A stretch of DNA of 64,000 bases from Pseudorasbora parva (lineage: Eukaryota > Chordata > Actinopteri > Cypriniformes > Gobionidae): positions 45,528,688-45,592,687 of the forward strand of contig NC_090174.1 in assembly GCF_024679245.1 (NCBI RefSeq), written 5' to 3'. Below, piece after piece: positions 21,508 to 33,977 of the stretch. How positions within the stretch are numbered: position 1 is the first letter of the stretch; each line of letters begins with the position of its first letter. The notes beneath the pieces are model-generated. The model worked only from the letters and a program-made list of their open reading frames with translations. It was not told where the DNA came from and did no database searches. The translations under genes were made by a program, and so were the position numbers.

Positions 21508-23571
21508 TTGACTGTGCTCCATTAAAGAGATCAAAGTTCACTCAGAAATTTGAATTCTGTCATTATTTCCTCACCCTTGTGTTGTTCCAAACCAATGTCC
21601 CTGTGAAGCAGTAAGAAGAACAAATTATGGCTCAAGGATATGATCACTGAATGCCTAAACAGTAATTCCACCTCCTGGAAGGCATGTCCTCACGCCATAA
21701 AGAGCAGCTGAGGAAGGAGGGATGGACTCTGAAAGGAGTTGAACTGGAGATGGTGAGAAACAGTCAGGGGTGGAATGTAGTGGAGGGAAAGAGGAGCCAG
21801 AAGCAGAAGAAGAAAGATGATCACCCAGCCAGGATGAGGCCCCCAGGGCAGCGTTGAGGGAGGAAGGAGCCATGGTGCTGAATTTGCTGGTGATATCTTG
21901 TGGACTGATGGAGATGGAGGACAAGGTAAAGCTGACTTAAGAGTCCACACAAGATTGCTGGCACTGGAAGCGGAGGTGGAGCCGCCCTGACGAGAATCCA
22001 AGGTGGAATCTAGGGGCCTGAGGATTGAAGCAGAGCCGGTGGAAAAGGGGACTAGTGGAGTTTATGTTTGTATCATTGTGGGACCGTGTTGTTTCCTCTG
22101 TTTCTTTTCTAGAACTGTGTTCTATTTCACACAGTTTATGGCTGAGTTTTAACATGTTGTACCTTGCAAGCCATGCCCACATTATTTTGTTATAATGGAA
22201 ACTGGGGATAATCATTTAAATTTAAAAGCATTACATAAAGTTGATTTATTGTTTCTTTGAAGCATTACTATACAGGTTGCTTTTATGGCTAGATTTAAAT
22301 ATAAAAGCTATATTTATCGTTCATTTTGAGGTTAAAAGTTGTCATATTTGAATTAAATTACATGTCACTTTAATGAGCCATAAATGACACAATGAAAAGT
22401 AAATATTTCAGTGCCACATGACAGGAATATTTTACTTCCCATGTTCCTTATACACATTTATAGGGTCTGGTTTTGAATCCTGCACTACCATCACATATTT
22501 TCCTGGAAACACAGCTGATCTGGTTTGAAGAGAGAGCAGTGTATGGTATGACTTAACACCAGGAGTCATGAACTGAGAACGTTTATTGAACATAAAGTGT
22601 TAAATTACATACATTGTACAAGGACCTAACTTAGAGCATAATTTGCGATATGTAAATACATTATTAATTTAAAAGCAAATGTAATGTCAGTCAGTTTGCA
22701 ATTTTGTGCAAAAATTGTGCAAAATTGTTCCAAACATAGAGATCTGTTCTGCTGTTTTCTGAATGATGTAAAGAAATAAAAAATGTTTTAGTCAGTAGCC
22801 TACACTTCGAGTAATGACAGTACTGATGAAATGGGGGTTTCACTTAGAAGACAATTGCCTTTAATCTCTAACAAAAACGAGCCAATGGCATGAAAACAAC
22901 CACTGGCTCGTTTTGCTTTGTCTTGTGTTTTGGAGAATCGGGAGAGAGGTGATGGGGGAAAGGGAGTTTTTTGTTTTGTTTTTCACATTCAAAATACTGA
23001 TCTAAATTCATTTTTAAGGATAGCATTGTAACAGATTTTTTTTATCTTGACATTTACTGGACATAGTTCTAAATGAAATGACACTGCTGACGAAGTAATA
23101 TGATGCTGTCTACATTAATCAAAGATTCGAACAAGGTCACCCGAGGCTTCAAAATGAAGTTAAAGATGAAGATGTCTCAGATATTTGCATAATGGCAAAA
23201 CTACGAAGATGAGATTTTAAGAAAGTCTGTAGTGAGTTTGACCAACATTTCAGGGGGGCCTACACAAATTGTTGTCCTGATCAGAAATTGAGGTGAGACA
23301 AATGGACTGAAATTATGAACTAAAAAGGACAGTAAAGACTATATTTCCTCAGGAGGTTGGTGTCATTTAATGTAAGTGTTTATTGTAAGTTGACCCACTG
23401 AAACAAAATTTCACAATGGGGATAATAAAATCAATACAAAGTCAATATAATACTTTGAGTTTCAGAACTTACAAGAGCACCCGTTTTTTGGTTTTAATGA
23501 ATTACAACTACAGTACATTGAACAAACTAAAATAAAAATATATAAATAATAATGACAAAAGTGACAAACTT
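21508..23571. other. Intergenic, no host gene recognised
   Basis: Minus-strand frames at 21655-22001 are rich in Ser and Pro (SSISISPQDITSKFS, PSTLPWGPHPGW). They look like a decayed repeat-encoded segment rather than a host exon. The rest is AT-rich with a T-tract near 23,035. Confidence 0.35.
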
Positions 23572-23660
23572 AACCCTCATGTGGTGTTCAAAACCCTATA
23601 ACACCTGAGGTGTTCCCGGTCAAAAATGACCGGCCTATAAAAAATAGCTTATAAATCACT
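23572..23660. mobile_element. Solo end of a TTAA (piggyBac-like) element
   Basis: TTAACCCTCATGTGGTGTTC followed by a short palindrome, CCGGTCAAAAATGACCGG. This arrangement is seen at ends of piggyBac-like elements. No matching opposite end was found. Confidence 0.45.
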
Positions 23661-23739
23661 CATTATACCATATTTTCACCCAATCTTGGATTCAATCTTT
23701 TTGTCAACATGTTCTCTCTCAATTAGGACTGGTTTTATA

Positions 23740-24240
23740 TTTCTGATTGCATCTGAATCCACCAACATTACAACACTTTTTTTCACTTTTTTTCATTTCA
23801 GATACTCATATCCATCAAACAAGGCATAGAGAAATAAATCTTGTTTTACCGTTCTCTAGAACTTCAGGTCATAAAACTGACCTCAGTTTTAGGGGTCCTC
23901 AATTATGGAGTAAATTAAATTTGTCCCTAAGATCTATGTCATCTTTATTCGTCTTTATAAAACAGTTGAAAGATCTTTTAACTTTACTATGACAGTCTTT
24001 TGTCTTAGTTTCCTGCAGTATATTTCATATGCTGCTCTTCTCCTTTGATCCTCTTTTACCATTACCCTTCAACATCTGTAACCTTAAGTTAAAAGGATAA
24101 TCAGGCTTCTGAAAATGTGTTTTTCACCCTTTTTTAATTTTTATTCAACTGTGGAATAAAGTGGAGTGGAACTCTGTATAAACCCAATTGGGCTTCGTTC
24201 CACCCCTTGTACTGTATCCATGTGATATCCGTGCAGAAAA
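23740..24240 (+). mobile_element. 5'-truncated non-LTR retrotransposon (LINE), 3' end
   Basis: The plus-strand frame 23747-23992 reads THIHQTRHREINLVLPFSRT, then FRGPQLWSKLNLSLRSMSS and FIKQLKDLLTLL. This resembles the extreme C-terminus of L2/CR1-group reverse transcriptases (the pattern H-TR-x-LP followed by G-LW--L). About 240 bases of 3' UTR follow, ending near CCTTGTACTGTATCC. The reverse transcriptase core is absent, as in most truncated copies. Confidence 0.65.
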
Positions 24241-24737
24241 AAAAACAAAAAAAAGAATAATCATAGGCCTCATTTATTTGAGAGTAGGCATCTGATTTTT
24301 TGATTAATTTTTTTTAATTTTTTTTAACAATTTTGGAAATATTAAATAAAATCTGAAGAAAATTATTATTATTGATCACACTAGTCTACTCTAATGTTTC
24401 ACCAGGAATTTTGTTTTGAAACTTTTATTTTGTAAAAAAATATGCCACATAGTCACACACAGGAAAATGTTTACAAATGGAAACACATTTTACAGCTTTC
24501 TAATTTTTTTTTTTTTTTTTTTAAATAAATTATAAAATGTTTCAACATGAAAAACACAAAATGTACAAAATATATATCTATATAACAATTCAATCTCTTT
24601 AAAAGATCATATTTACAAGGGTGATATTGTAAATTCATTTATTTTATTTGTGATTAAATATTTATGAGGAGGTTTCCAGACATTACACTGACAGACCCTC
24701 AACACAACCATTCCAAAATGATATAAAGACTGGAGCG

Positions 24738-24793
<56 letters not shown>

Positions 24794-25778
24794 GATAGGA
24801 GTGACTGGAATATTATTTTTTTAGAAAGAAAATAATAATAGGTCAAGTCCTAATGGTTATAAAGTTGGCTAACAAAACTATCATTACAAACCCAATTCAT
24901 AAGAAATAAAGAAAGACATTTATACGAAATGGGCTTATAGCCTATTCCAGATAAACACGTGTGGAGAGAAGTTGTTTATAAGATTCAATTCCAGTGTTTA
25001 TCCACTTTTTTTTTTATGCCAGTCACAGAGCAAAATGAATTGAAGACCACCAACTTGTGAAAAGATAAAATGAGGCAAAAATTCCTGTTCCCACGACATA
25101 CGTCATCGTCTTGTCAAAAATCGGTTCAGGTAGGCTAATGAAGTTGCTGGCTGGGGTTACTATTGTAGAAACGTGCAGCACGAAAATATTAAGATGTCGC
25201 TTAAGATAATCACTTGTTGTAGCTAAAGAAAATGCATATCAGCTATTCGATGGTTCCCAACGTTAGGAATGTGTGGCTGAATTTAACGATGTGATTTGAA
25301 CTGTGATTGTTTTGATAGGCTGTGCACTGACGCCAAGTAGCCTACAGTAGATCTTTGTTGAAATGTCGTCGCTTAAGACAGTTACACAGTAAACTTTACA
25401 TGTTTCCTCTTATAGCAGCAAGAAATGCACCTGTCATTCAAAATAGTGATTAAATTCGGCTACATAAAACGAACAGAGAACGGTTGCCAGGTCCCAAATA
25501 TTCCAGCACAAAATCGACTGCAAACGTGCTCAAAAATGGAATTAAAACTAAAACCCTGCCGTTGGGACTTAACATTTTAGCAGCAAATCAATCTCATCGT
25601 GTTGTGTGCATCAATCTCAATATTATTTCAAACGGAACATCTGCTACACCTGTTTAATATGTTTTTAGAATAGGCTAGATTCGTTTTTAATTTATGTTAA
25701 CATAGGGCCTTCCTTACATTACAAAAAATAGGTTTGTGTGCTATTAGTGTTTAACTAAAATTAAGACAGTAAAGTCTA
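24241..25778. other. Intergenic, AT-rich
   Basis: Contains a T-tract near 24,507 and a (TA)n tract at 24,743-24,790. No gene or element end was recognised. Confidence 0.4.
24743..24790. repeat. (TA)n microsatellite
   Basis: About 24 uninterrupted TA units. Confidence 0.95.
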
Positions 25779-26238
25779 CACTGCAAAAAAATGCTCTTCT
25801 TATTTAGTTTTTTTTTTTTCTTGTTTCTTAAATCAAGATTAATTTATCCTTGATAAGTAAAATTACATAAGATATTTTTGCTTCTTTATAAATGAAGTGA
25901 GTTTTTGCTTAAAACATGCAAAATTATCTGCCAATGGGGTGAGAAAAATAATCTTATTTCTGTTTGGGACGGAAACAAGAAACAAGATTTCAATCAGAAA
26001 TAAGATTATTTGTTTTTATAAATTTCTTATGTCATTTTACTTATCTAGTAAATTATTACTAGAACGATATATATTTGGACTGGAAACAAGAAAACAAATA
26101 CTAAATAAGAAGAGCATTTTTTTGCATAATAGCACACTTAAACTTTTAAAAAAAATAGTATCTTGATTTAAGATTTTTTTATATTTAGACTAGAAACAAG
26201 ACAAAATTACTAAGTAAGAAGAGTATTTTTTTGCAGTG
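25779..26238. mobile_element. Palindromic MITE, CACTGC ends, copy 2
   Basis: Begins CACTGCAAAAAAATGCTC and ends with its complement, AAGAGTATTTTTTTGCAGTG. Shares GTGAGTTTTTGCTTAAAACA and CTGCCAATGGGGTGAGAAA with the copy at 8302-8690. An internal partial duplication of the right end (about 26,040-26,135) suggests a second insertion or a tandem rearrangement. Confidence 0.8.
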
Positions 26239-27854
26239 TACTTCTCAGAAACATAAGCCTGCTTATATTTGCAATTATAGCCTATATTGACTCAAAGCTT
26301 ATATTATTGGATTGAGATACTCAAAATATAATTAAGTATTCTAAGTATACTTGGCTTGTAGTTGTGTTTACTATATTGATTGAGAAGCTTTTTAAAGGTG
26401 CCCTAGAATGAAAAATTGAATTAACCTTGCCATAGCGAAATAATAAGAGTTCAGGACATCACATACTGTGATTCTCAAAAACGATTGCCTCCTACTTCTT
26501 ATGTAAATCTCGTGAATCAAAAACACCACAGAAAAAAAAGAGTTTCTTAACATAAACCCAACCGTGATGCAAGCGTTGGGGATCATTTATATGCACGCCC
26601 CCAACATTTGCATCTGTCCATTTATTGTCAGGCGGAACTGATGAAGCCGAATAATCAAACGACACTTGAGGATAGCAAAAACTGCAGCTCGGACACACAT
26701 TATGATCCAGGCTGTGCAGGAGAGGACTTTTCATATGTCAACAGTCATGGTTGAGGTTTATTATAATCGGATACCAAAACAAATCGTTCGTTTGTTCGGC
26801 CCATTATAAGCAAGCTTCGCTCAGCGTCTTAAACTGAAGAAAGGGGCAACTGTATTCCTGCAAGCAGTAAGTAGTGATTTATCCACTTATTGACTGTTTA
26901 AACAATTTCTGATTAAACTGAAAGTTTCTTAGAGGGACCGCATTGGGACCGTTGGGACCGAGGGACCGTTTCTTAGAGGGACCGCAAGATGCTAGTACAG
27001 TAACAATAGGAAACTCCAAGTACCATACAAAACTAAACAGTGTGTCTAATGACAAAGGTTAATATTAATTTGTATTACTAAATACAAACAAAGTAACTTA
27101 TGTAAAAATATAAATTATATTTTTGAGATCTGAAGTAAGCCTATGATGTTTTCGCATGCTTGTTCAGAGTACATCACAGTTACTGCGTAACGTTAGCCTA
27201 CATTGTGACTAACGTTATATAAACATGCAATATCGTTGACGAAAAAGACAAGTCTTAAAATGTCGACTGAATGACACTTTAAGCAGAACATCTCAAATGA
27301 AGATTGCTGAAATGCGGTTTTCAGATTATCCACGTGCAAAAGAGAGCTCGCATGCATATGGTTGCCAGATTGAACATGTTTAGGTAAAACACCGGATAGT
27401 ATACAGGTTTTTTCCACAGAAAAGCTCTGTTTGGGGGATTTAATTACTGAAATCTGGCAACCACAAACGCAAGCTCTTTCTCATGCGCGGATGATCTGAA
27501 AACACCAAATAGACAAGTAAGCTGTATTTTATCAATGTCCATTTGAGATGTTCTGCTTTAAGTATTATTCAGTCGGTCTTTGTTCTGTCAGGACGGTCAG
27601 GACTCATGAGCTGAACAGCTGAGCTGTGCTGGTGCTGCTGAAATAAGCTAATCACAGCATGGCTCAACATTAATATTCATGACTCTTCCAAATAAGGCAA
27701 AAACAAAGCATTACATCCTAGGGACAATTTATAGGGTTGTTAGGCATCAACCTTCTTAGTATTCCTCAATCAATCCATTTTAAACAATATAACAAGAAAA
27801 AAAATAATAGAATTATAATTAAATGCCTGTTTTTTCCCTAGTTTTTGTCAAAAT
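26239..27854. other. Intergenic with a TTAA-type MITE end
   Basis: TTTAAAGGTGCCCTAGAATG near 26,393 matches the start of a common cyprinid TTAA MITE. Its far end was not found, so the element probably covers part of 26.4-27.7 kb. A short local duplication of GAGGGACCG occurs at 26,935-26,990. No host exon seen. Confidence 0.4.
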
Positions 27855-28480
27855 TGTATAGGGTCGCTAATGACCCGAGGTGTGTAGGATTGTACGTTTA
27901 TTTATTTTTTTGCACAATGATAAATTAATCTATAATGACGAAATAGGGCGCAATTCTCCTTTATTCCACAAGGTGGCTATGTCTGATACGCAATGATGAA
28001 GTGACATTTCACTCATAGTTACCTCGGACAGAAAACGAAACAATAATAATTCTAATCTGCAAAACTTGAAATGGCTTAGTGATTTACTGCAGAGAGCAAG
28101 TACTAAACACAATCAAATATTAGTGTCACTGTCTCTTGATGATGGATGTGGTCAAGAAGCTGTCAGTGATCAAAATATTGATTTTGAAGACGCTGAAAAT
28201 TAGTTTGGAGAATATGCTCGAGATCGCGAATATGAGGCAGATACTGAATATACTGGTAAACGAACTCTGATGAGGACAGATGATGATGGATCCTTCCTAG
28301 CTCCAAAAGGTAACGAAATAGGTTTTATTTTATTCTTCTGTAAGTGTTACTCTAACATCAGGAGTTTTATATGTTATCATGACAGGTAGAGGTCTATCCA
28401 TGTTAAATATAGATCCGGGTCGCTAACAACCCGAATATGTAAGAATCTTTAGCGAAACAGTCATGCATTTAAGGGTTATA
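27855..28480 (+). mobile_element. Degenerate piggyBac-like element
   Basis: GGGTCGCTAATGACCCGA at 27861 and GGGTCGCTAACAACCCGA at 28417 are direct, hairpin-forming sub-terminal motifs. The right end reads CATGCATTTAAGGGTTA. Between them (28138-28309) is an acidic frame (DDGCGQEAVSDQNIDFEDAE, one stop, then FGEYARDREYEADTEYTG) ending at a GTAACG donor-like site. It resembles the acidic N-terminus of piggyBac transposases, but no catalytic part is present. Confidence 0.4.
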
Positions 28481-29070
28481 TTCCTCAGTAGAACAAATCA
28501 GTCTTTTAGGTTCAGCATCATCCACAGCTCAGTTTCGGGATTACTTGACAGTTCTCGTTGCGCCCTTTAGGAGCTCTCCTAGCCAGCAGTTATACCCCTG
28601 ACTTATTTTCTCGAGCGGCCATTTATCATTTCCCCACAATTGAAATCTCTTGGCACATAAAACTCGCCCAGCCATTCTAAGCAGTAATCAAGCATTCCTT
28701 AATAATCAGGGTTCACACACATCACCTGTGCACATTCATTTCATTAAAGAACACCCATTCACATTCATTGAGGGGGGTGTGTATGTTAAACATAACCACA
28801 TTCCGATGATTTCCTGCTACACACTCCTAGACAAAAGGCACCTGTCATCGAGTCAAGCAGATAACTCATAATCCAACAACCGGGCTGGTAACTTCCTGGC
28901 CTGCAGGAAATGTCCCTCAGTCAGTCCATTATGTGCCACAGCCCACGACTCCTGGAATACAGACTTTGTTTCTCCATCACCAAAAAGAGAAGCAGCCACA
29001 TTCAACATACGGGCAGGTAGCAAAGTAGGAGCAGAAGGCAGCACAACATACAGCACAGAATTGCCAAGCA
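28481..29070. other. Intergenic, flank of minisatellite
   Basis: No exon recognised. The last 60-70 bases (AGCACAGAATTGCCAAGC...) look like decayed minisatellite units. A minus-strand frame (28853-29182) runs into the repeat and is not clearly coding. Confidence 0.4.
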
Positions 29071-30306
29071 ATGCAGGATCAGGATGCAACAGAGGATAAG
29101 AAGGCAAGACCAAATCAGCAGGCAGCGCAGAATCAGCAGGCAGCGCTGAATCAGGAGGCGGCGCTGAATCAGGAGGCGGCAATGAATCAGGAGGCGGCGC
29201 AGAATCAGGAGGCGGCGCAGAATCAGGAGGCGGCGCAGAATCAGGAGGCGGCGCAGAATCAGCAGGCGGCGCAGAATCAGCAGGCGGCGCAGAATCAGCA
29301 GGCGGCGCTGAATCAGGAGGCGGCGCTGAATCAGGAGGCGGCGCTGAATCAGGAGGCGGCGCTGAATCAGGAGGCGGCGCTGAATCAGGAGGCGGCGCAG
29401 AATCAGCAGGTGGCGCAGAATCAGCAGGTGGCGCAGAATCAGGAGGCAGCGCAGGAGTCGGCGCAGAATCAGGAGTCGGCGCAGAATCAGAAGTCAGGAG
29501 TCGGCGCAGAATCAGAAGTCAGGAGTCGGCGCAGAATCAGCAGTCGGCGCAGAATCAGCAGACGGCGCAGAATCAGCAGTCGGCGCAGAATCAGGAGGCA
29601 GCGCAGAATCAGTAGGTGGCGCAGAATCAGCAGTCGGCGCAGAATCAGCAGTCGGCGCAGAATCAGCAGTCGGCGCAGAATCAGGAGGCAGCGCAGAATC
29701 AGCAGGAGGCGCAGAATCAGCAGTCGGCGCAGAATCAGCAGTCGGCGCAGAATCAGCAGACAGCGCAGAATCAGCAGTCGGCGCAGAATCAGGAGGCAGC
29801 GCAGAATCAGCAGTCGGCGCAGAATCAGCAGTCGGCGCAGAATCAGCAGTCGGCAGCGCAGAATCAGGAGGCAGCGCAGAATCAGCAGGTGGCGCAGAAT
29901 TAGCAGGTGGCGCAGAATCAGCAGTCGGCGCAGAATCAGCAGGTGGCGCAGAATCAGCAGTCGGCAGCGCAGAATTAGCAGGTGGCGCAGAATCAGCAGT
30001 CGGCAGCGCAGAATCAGCAGGTGGCGCAGAATCAGCAGTCGGTGCAGAATCAGCAGTCGGCGCAGAATCAGCAGGTGGCGCAGAATCAGCAGTCGGCAGC
30101 GCAGAATCAGGAGGCAGCGCAGAATCAGCAGGTGGCGCAGAATCAGCAGTCGGCGCAGAATCAGCAGTCGGCGCAGAATCAGCAGGTGGCGCAGAATTAG
30201 CAGGTGGCGCAGAATCAGGAGGCAGCGCAGAATCAGCAGGTGGCGCAGAATCAGGAGGCAGCGCAGGAGTCGGCGCAGAATCAGGAGGCAGCGCAGAATC
30301 AGCATT
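29071..30306. repeat. 18-bp minisatellite, about 65 units
   Basis: Tandem units of the form GCGCAGAATCAGSAGKCG (18 bp), with two main variants: GGAGGCGGC early in the array and CAGTCGGC later, plus occasional 21-bp units carrying an extra GCA. Because the unit length is a multiple of three and contains no stop in several frames, long ORFs appear on both strands (413 codons plus; 312 and 274 codons minus). They encode low-complexity (AAQNQQ)n or (PADSAP)n. No promoter, domain or splice context supports a gene. Confidence 0.95.
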
Positions 30307-30312
30307 AAATAA

Positions 30313-32056
30313 ATAAATGCCCAGTGTGTTAGCCAAGAGCTGCTCTGTGATAAACGCTGCTCCGTCTGAAAGACTGCGAGTTTGAGTCGCTTATAACGCG
30401 CGTTTGAAAAAGCAATACGAGTCAAACATCTTCACAAACTAGTAAAGCAACCATAAACCTAAACAAAAGACATTTAATAACATGTTTTACCTCACTTCAT
30501 ATCGTCAGTCGAGTGTTTGTAAGGTGATGTATCTTCTCATCACAGAGTGAGGCAGACGATGCATTATTTTATAGTATTCTATGCCAATCAGCACTGCATT
30601 ATAATGAAAATGAAAATACCCTTGACGGCTTGAAGAACTCAAATACACCATATTTTGCTGCAGTCGTGTTTATTGTCGTCATGTTTAATCAAAGAGTCTC
30701 TATCTTCTGTTTACACCGCGTTAGCGTCGCTTCAGGAATTTCCTGAAAACTAACGTCAATTACTTCTCTGAGGCAAATGTGGCGTTTTCCGCTCGAGGGC
30801 GCTCTCTGGCTTTCAGTATGAATTAAAAACTTTTGGGTAATCAATAATTTAAAAAAAATATATATATATAAAAAATAATACTTAATACATTTTAAAACTT
30901 AATAAACTTAAAGAAATGATAAATTTATTGTACAATCCATGTTTTTCTTCAATGTACAGGAGTTTCTCCTTCCCCCCCCCCCCCCCCCCCCCAGTGGATG
31001 CACAAGAGGTTCATATTTCATATTAAAGACAGACTTTAAGAAATTGATATCACAGATAAACAACAACAACACACACACACACACACACCTGTACAATAAG
31101 TTTTCTGTAAAATATTACAAAAATAATAATAACTAGTATTAGTATTATATTGTTATATTTATTCTGACATACTCTTTTTTTTTTTTTTTGTAATTATGAA
31201 AATGTTATTGTAATGGTAATATATCTTATTTTTAAAAATATTTTTACCAGTAATAATAATCATAATTATTATTATTAGTCACATTAATATAAAAACATAA
31301 AATGTTATATACACACAAAAAAATATAATAACAATAATCGCATTTTAAATCGCAATCGCAATGTTACCCAGAATAATCGCAATTATATATTTTCCCCAAA
31401 TCGTGCAGCCCTACTTACAAATTTACTTGCAGTACTAAACTAGCAGTGGCCAATTTAGTCCCAAGTATTGAAAAAGTACACTTACCAGTATACTTTAAGT
31501 ACCTTGATTTTGGTATGCTTACCACATACTTTAAAATATATTTTAATGATATTTGAACAGGGAAAGCTGCCTTTGATTTTATTTTTCTCTAAACCCAGAT
31601 GGCACAAAAAGATGTCGCAAAACATCCCCTTTTCAAGATGAACATGGAAATTTGTCTGACATTTTATTTGATTGCAGGCTGCAAACAGAAAGTTGATTCT
31701 GCGCTAATTTGCTCTAATATTTACTTTAAAATATTTTACATTTAAGTAGCAAATTAGAATCAATAAAATTAATGTTTATATTTTGAGACCGTTCTTGATG
31801 ATATTTATTACTTTGTTAAAAGTAATTAAAACAATGTTTTTTTCAGTAACGGAAGAATATAAACAAGTATGGTATTTGGGGTAAAAAGTGCATTTGCTGT
31901 TGGGGCAAAGGGATGAATATTTATTCAACAAAAACAAATTATTTATCAAAATTATTTTTTGATACTTTAAAAAACTAATTTGAAAAAGAATGATTGTTTT
32001 GAGCAAGTATTAACTTAGACATTATTTCAAAAATAGTATTTTAGCTAAAGTAGCTA
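30313..32056. other. Intergenic with simple repeats and a hAT end
   Basis: Holds a C-tract (30,974-30,992), a (CA)n tract (31,070-31,089), AT-rich runs, and a hAT right end near 31,335-31,413 (ATCGTGCAGCCCTA). The hAT left end was not found. Otherwise nothing gene-like. Confidence 0.45.
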
Positions 32057-32344
32057 CATTGAGGAAAATAAGTATTTGAACACCCTGCTATTTTGCAAGT
32101 ACTCCCACTTAGAAATCATGGAGGGGTCTGAAATTGTCATCGTAGGTGCATGTCCACTGTGAGAGACATAATCTAAAAAACTAAATCCAGAAATCACATG
32201 ATTTTTTAACTATTTATCTATGATATAGCTGCAATTAAGTATTTGAACACCTGTCTATCAGCTAGAATTCTGACCGTTTGAGGTCATTAGCTGCATAAAG
32301 ACACCTGTCCACCCCATACAATCAGTAAGAATCCAACTACTAAC

Positions 32345-33780
32345 ATGGCCAGGACCAAAGAGCTGTCCAACACTAGACACTAGAAACAAAATTGTACACC
32401 TCAACAAGGCTGGAAAGGGCTACAGGGAAATTGCCAAGCAGCTTGGTGAAAGAAAGGTCCACTGTTAAAGCCAGGGCCGGCTCTAGCTCTTTGGTTGCCC
32501 TAGGTGAGATGGAGTTCTGCCTATACTAAGCTTTCTTTCGGTTTTCTTCCTTTGTTTCTTTCTCTTTTTCTGTCCCTGTGCATCCGCGGGTTTAGACGCC
32601 TCATTTTTGATGAACGCGCAAGATGAGCACTTGCCTGACCTAATGCCTGAACCAATAATCAATAATCACCATCAATTGAATCTAATAATCAGGTTGATAT
32701 GTAATTAACATGTTGTTGAGGGGGCGCCCTATGATGATCATGTTTAATAAACATTATGTTGTATTTCGCTTTCCGATTCTATGCTTAATGGGAAGTAATG
32801 GGCGGCACTAGACCGCGCTCGTGCCCCTAACACAATTGTCACCCTAGGCAACCACCTAGCTCGCCTATAGCAAATGCCGGCCCTGGTTAGAGCAATCATT
32901 AGAAAATGGAAGAAGCTAAACGTGACTGTCAATCTCCCTCGGACTGGGGCTCCATGCAAGATCTCACCTTGTGGGGTCTCAATGATCCTAAGAAAGGTGA
33001 GAAATCAGCCCAGACCTACACGGGAGGAGCTGGTCAATGACCTGAAAAGAGCTTGGACCACCGTTTTCAAGGTTACTGTTGGTAATATACTAACACGTCA
33101 TGGTTTGAAATCATGCATATCACGGAAGATTCCCCTGCTTAAACCAGCACATGTCCAGGCCCATCTTAAGTTTGCCAATGACCACTTGGATGATCCAGAG
33201 GAGTCATGGGAGAAAGTCATGTGGTCAGACGAGACCAAAATAGAACTTTTTGGTCATAATTCCACTAAACGTGTTTGGAGGAAGAAGAATGAGGAGTATC
33301 ATCCCAAGAACACCATCCCTACTGTGAAGCATGGTGGTGGTAGCATCATGCTTCGGAGGTGTTTTTCTGCACATGGGGCAGGGCGACTGCAATGTATTAA
33401 TAAGAGGATGACCAGGGCCATGTATTGCGAGATTTTGGGGAAAAACCTCCTTCCTCAGTTAGAGCATTGAAGATGGGTCAAAGCTGGGTCTTCCAACATG
33501 TCAATGACCCGAAGCACACAGCCAGGATAACAAAGGAGTGGCTCTGTAAGAAGCATATCAAGGCTCTGGTGTGGCCTAGCCAGTCTCCAGACCTAAACCC
33601 AATAGAGAATCTTTGGATGGAGCTCAAACTCTGTGTTTCTCAGCGACAGGCCAGGAACCTGACTGATCTAGAGAAGATCTGTGTGGAGGAGTGGGCCAAA
33701 ATCCCTCCTGCAGTGTGTGAAAAACTACAGGAAACGTTTGACCTCTGTAATTGCAAACAAATGCTACTGTACCAAATATT
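32345..33780 (+). pseudogene. Tc1-like DD34E transposase, MITE-disrupted and frameshifted
   Basis: The frame starts at ATGGCCAGGACCAAAGAGCT (32345). Its helix-turn-helix region is cut by the MITE at 32472. It resumes with [20 protein letters not shown] and runs to about 33,470 with [13 protein letters not shown] (first Asp). A shift to another frame follows, carrying [11 protein letters not shown] (second Asp) and [11 protein letters not shown] (Glu). The catalytic triad is therefore preserved at residue level, but the gene cannot produce one protein. Confidence 0.88.
32472..32885. mobile_element. hAT MITE with CAGGGCCGGC ends inside Tc1 transposase
   Basis: Perfect 10-base inverted ends CAGGGCCGGC. 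Flanked by GTTAAAGC (32464-32471) and GTTAGAGC (32886-32893), an 8-bp duplication with one mismatch. No coding capacity. Confidence 0.92.
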
Positions 33781-33977
33781 AATATTGATTTTCTCAGGTG
33801 TTCAAGTACTTATTTGCAGCTGTATCATACAAATAAATGTGTGATTTCTGGATTTTTTTAGATTATGTCTCTCACAGTGGACATGCACCTACGTTGACAA
33901 TTTCAGACCCCTCCATGATTTCTAAGTGGGAGAACTTGCAAAATAGCAGGGTGTTCAAATACTTATTTTCCTCACTG

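Larger units (their letters stand above)
32057..33977 (+). mobile_element. Tc1-like transposon with ~200-bp terminal repeats, split by a MITE
   Basis: TA at 32055-32056 and 33978-33979. Inverted terminal repeats run about 32057-32252 and 33785-33977; both tips carry GAGGAAAATAAGTATTTG. The long repeats hold inner copies of TAAGTATTTGAACACC, as in IR/DR-type Tc1 elements. Inside is a plus-strand transposase interrupted by a 414-bp hAT MITE (32472-32885). Confidence 0.93.

Noticed and set aside
21655..22215. Minus-strand Ser/Pro-rich ORFs as a host gene
   Set aside because: Three overlapping short frames, no splice context or domain; more likely repeat-derived.
29100..30306. CRISPR array
   Set aside because: Repeats are directly adjacent with no unique spacers, and the DNA is eukaryotic.
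29071..30312. 413-codon plus-strand ORF and 312/274-codon minus-strand ORFs
   Set aside because: All are by-products of an 18-bp tandem repeat; low complexity, several frames open at once, no domain or gene context.
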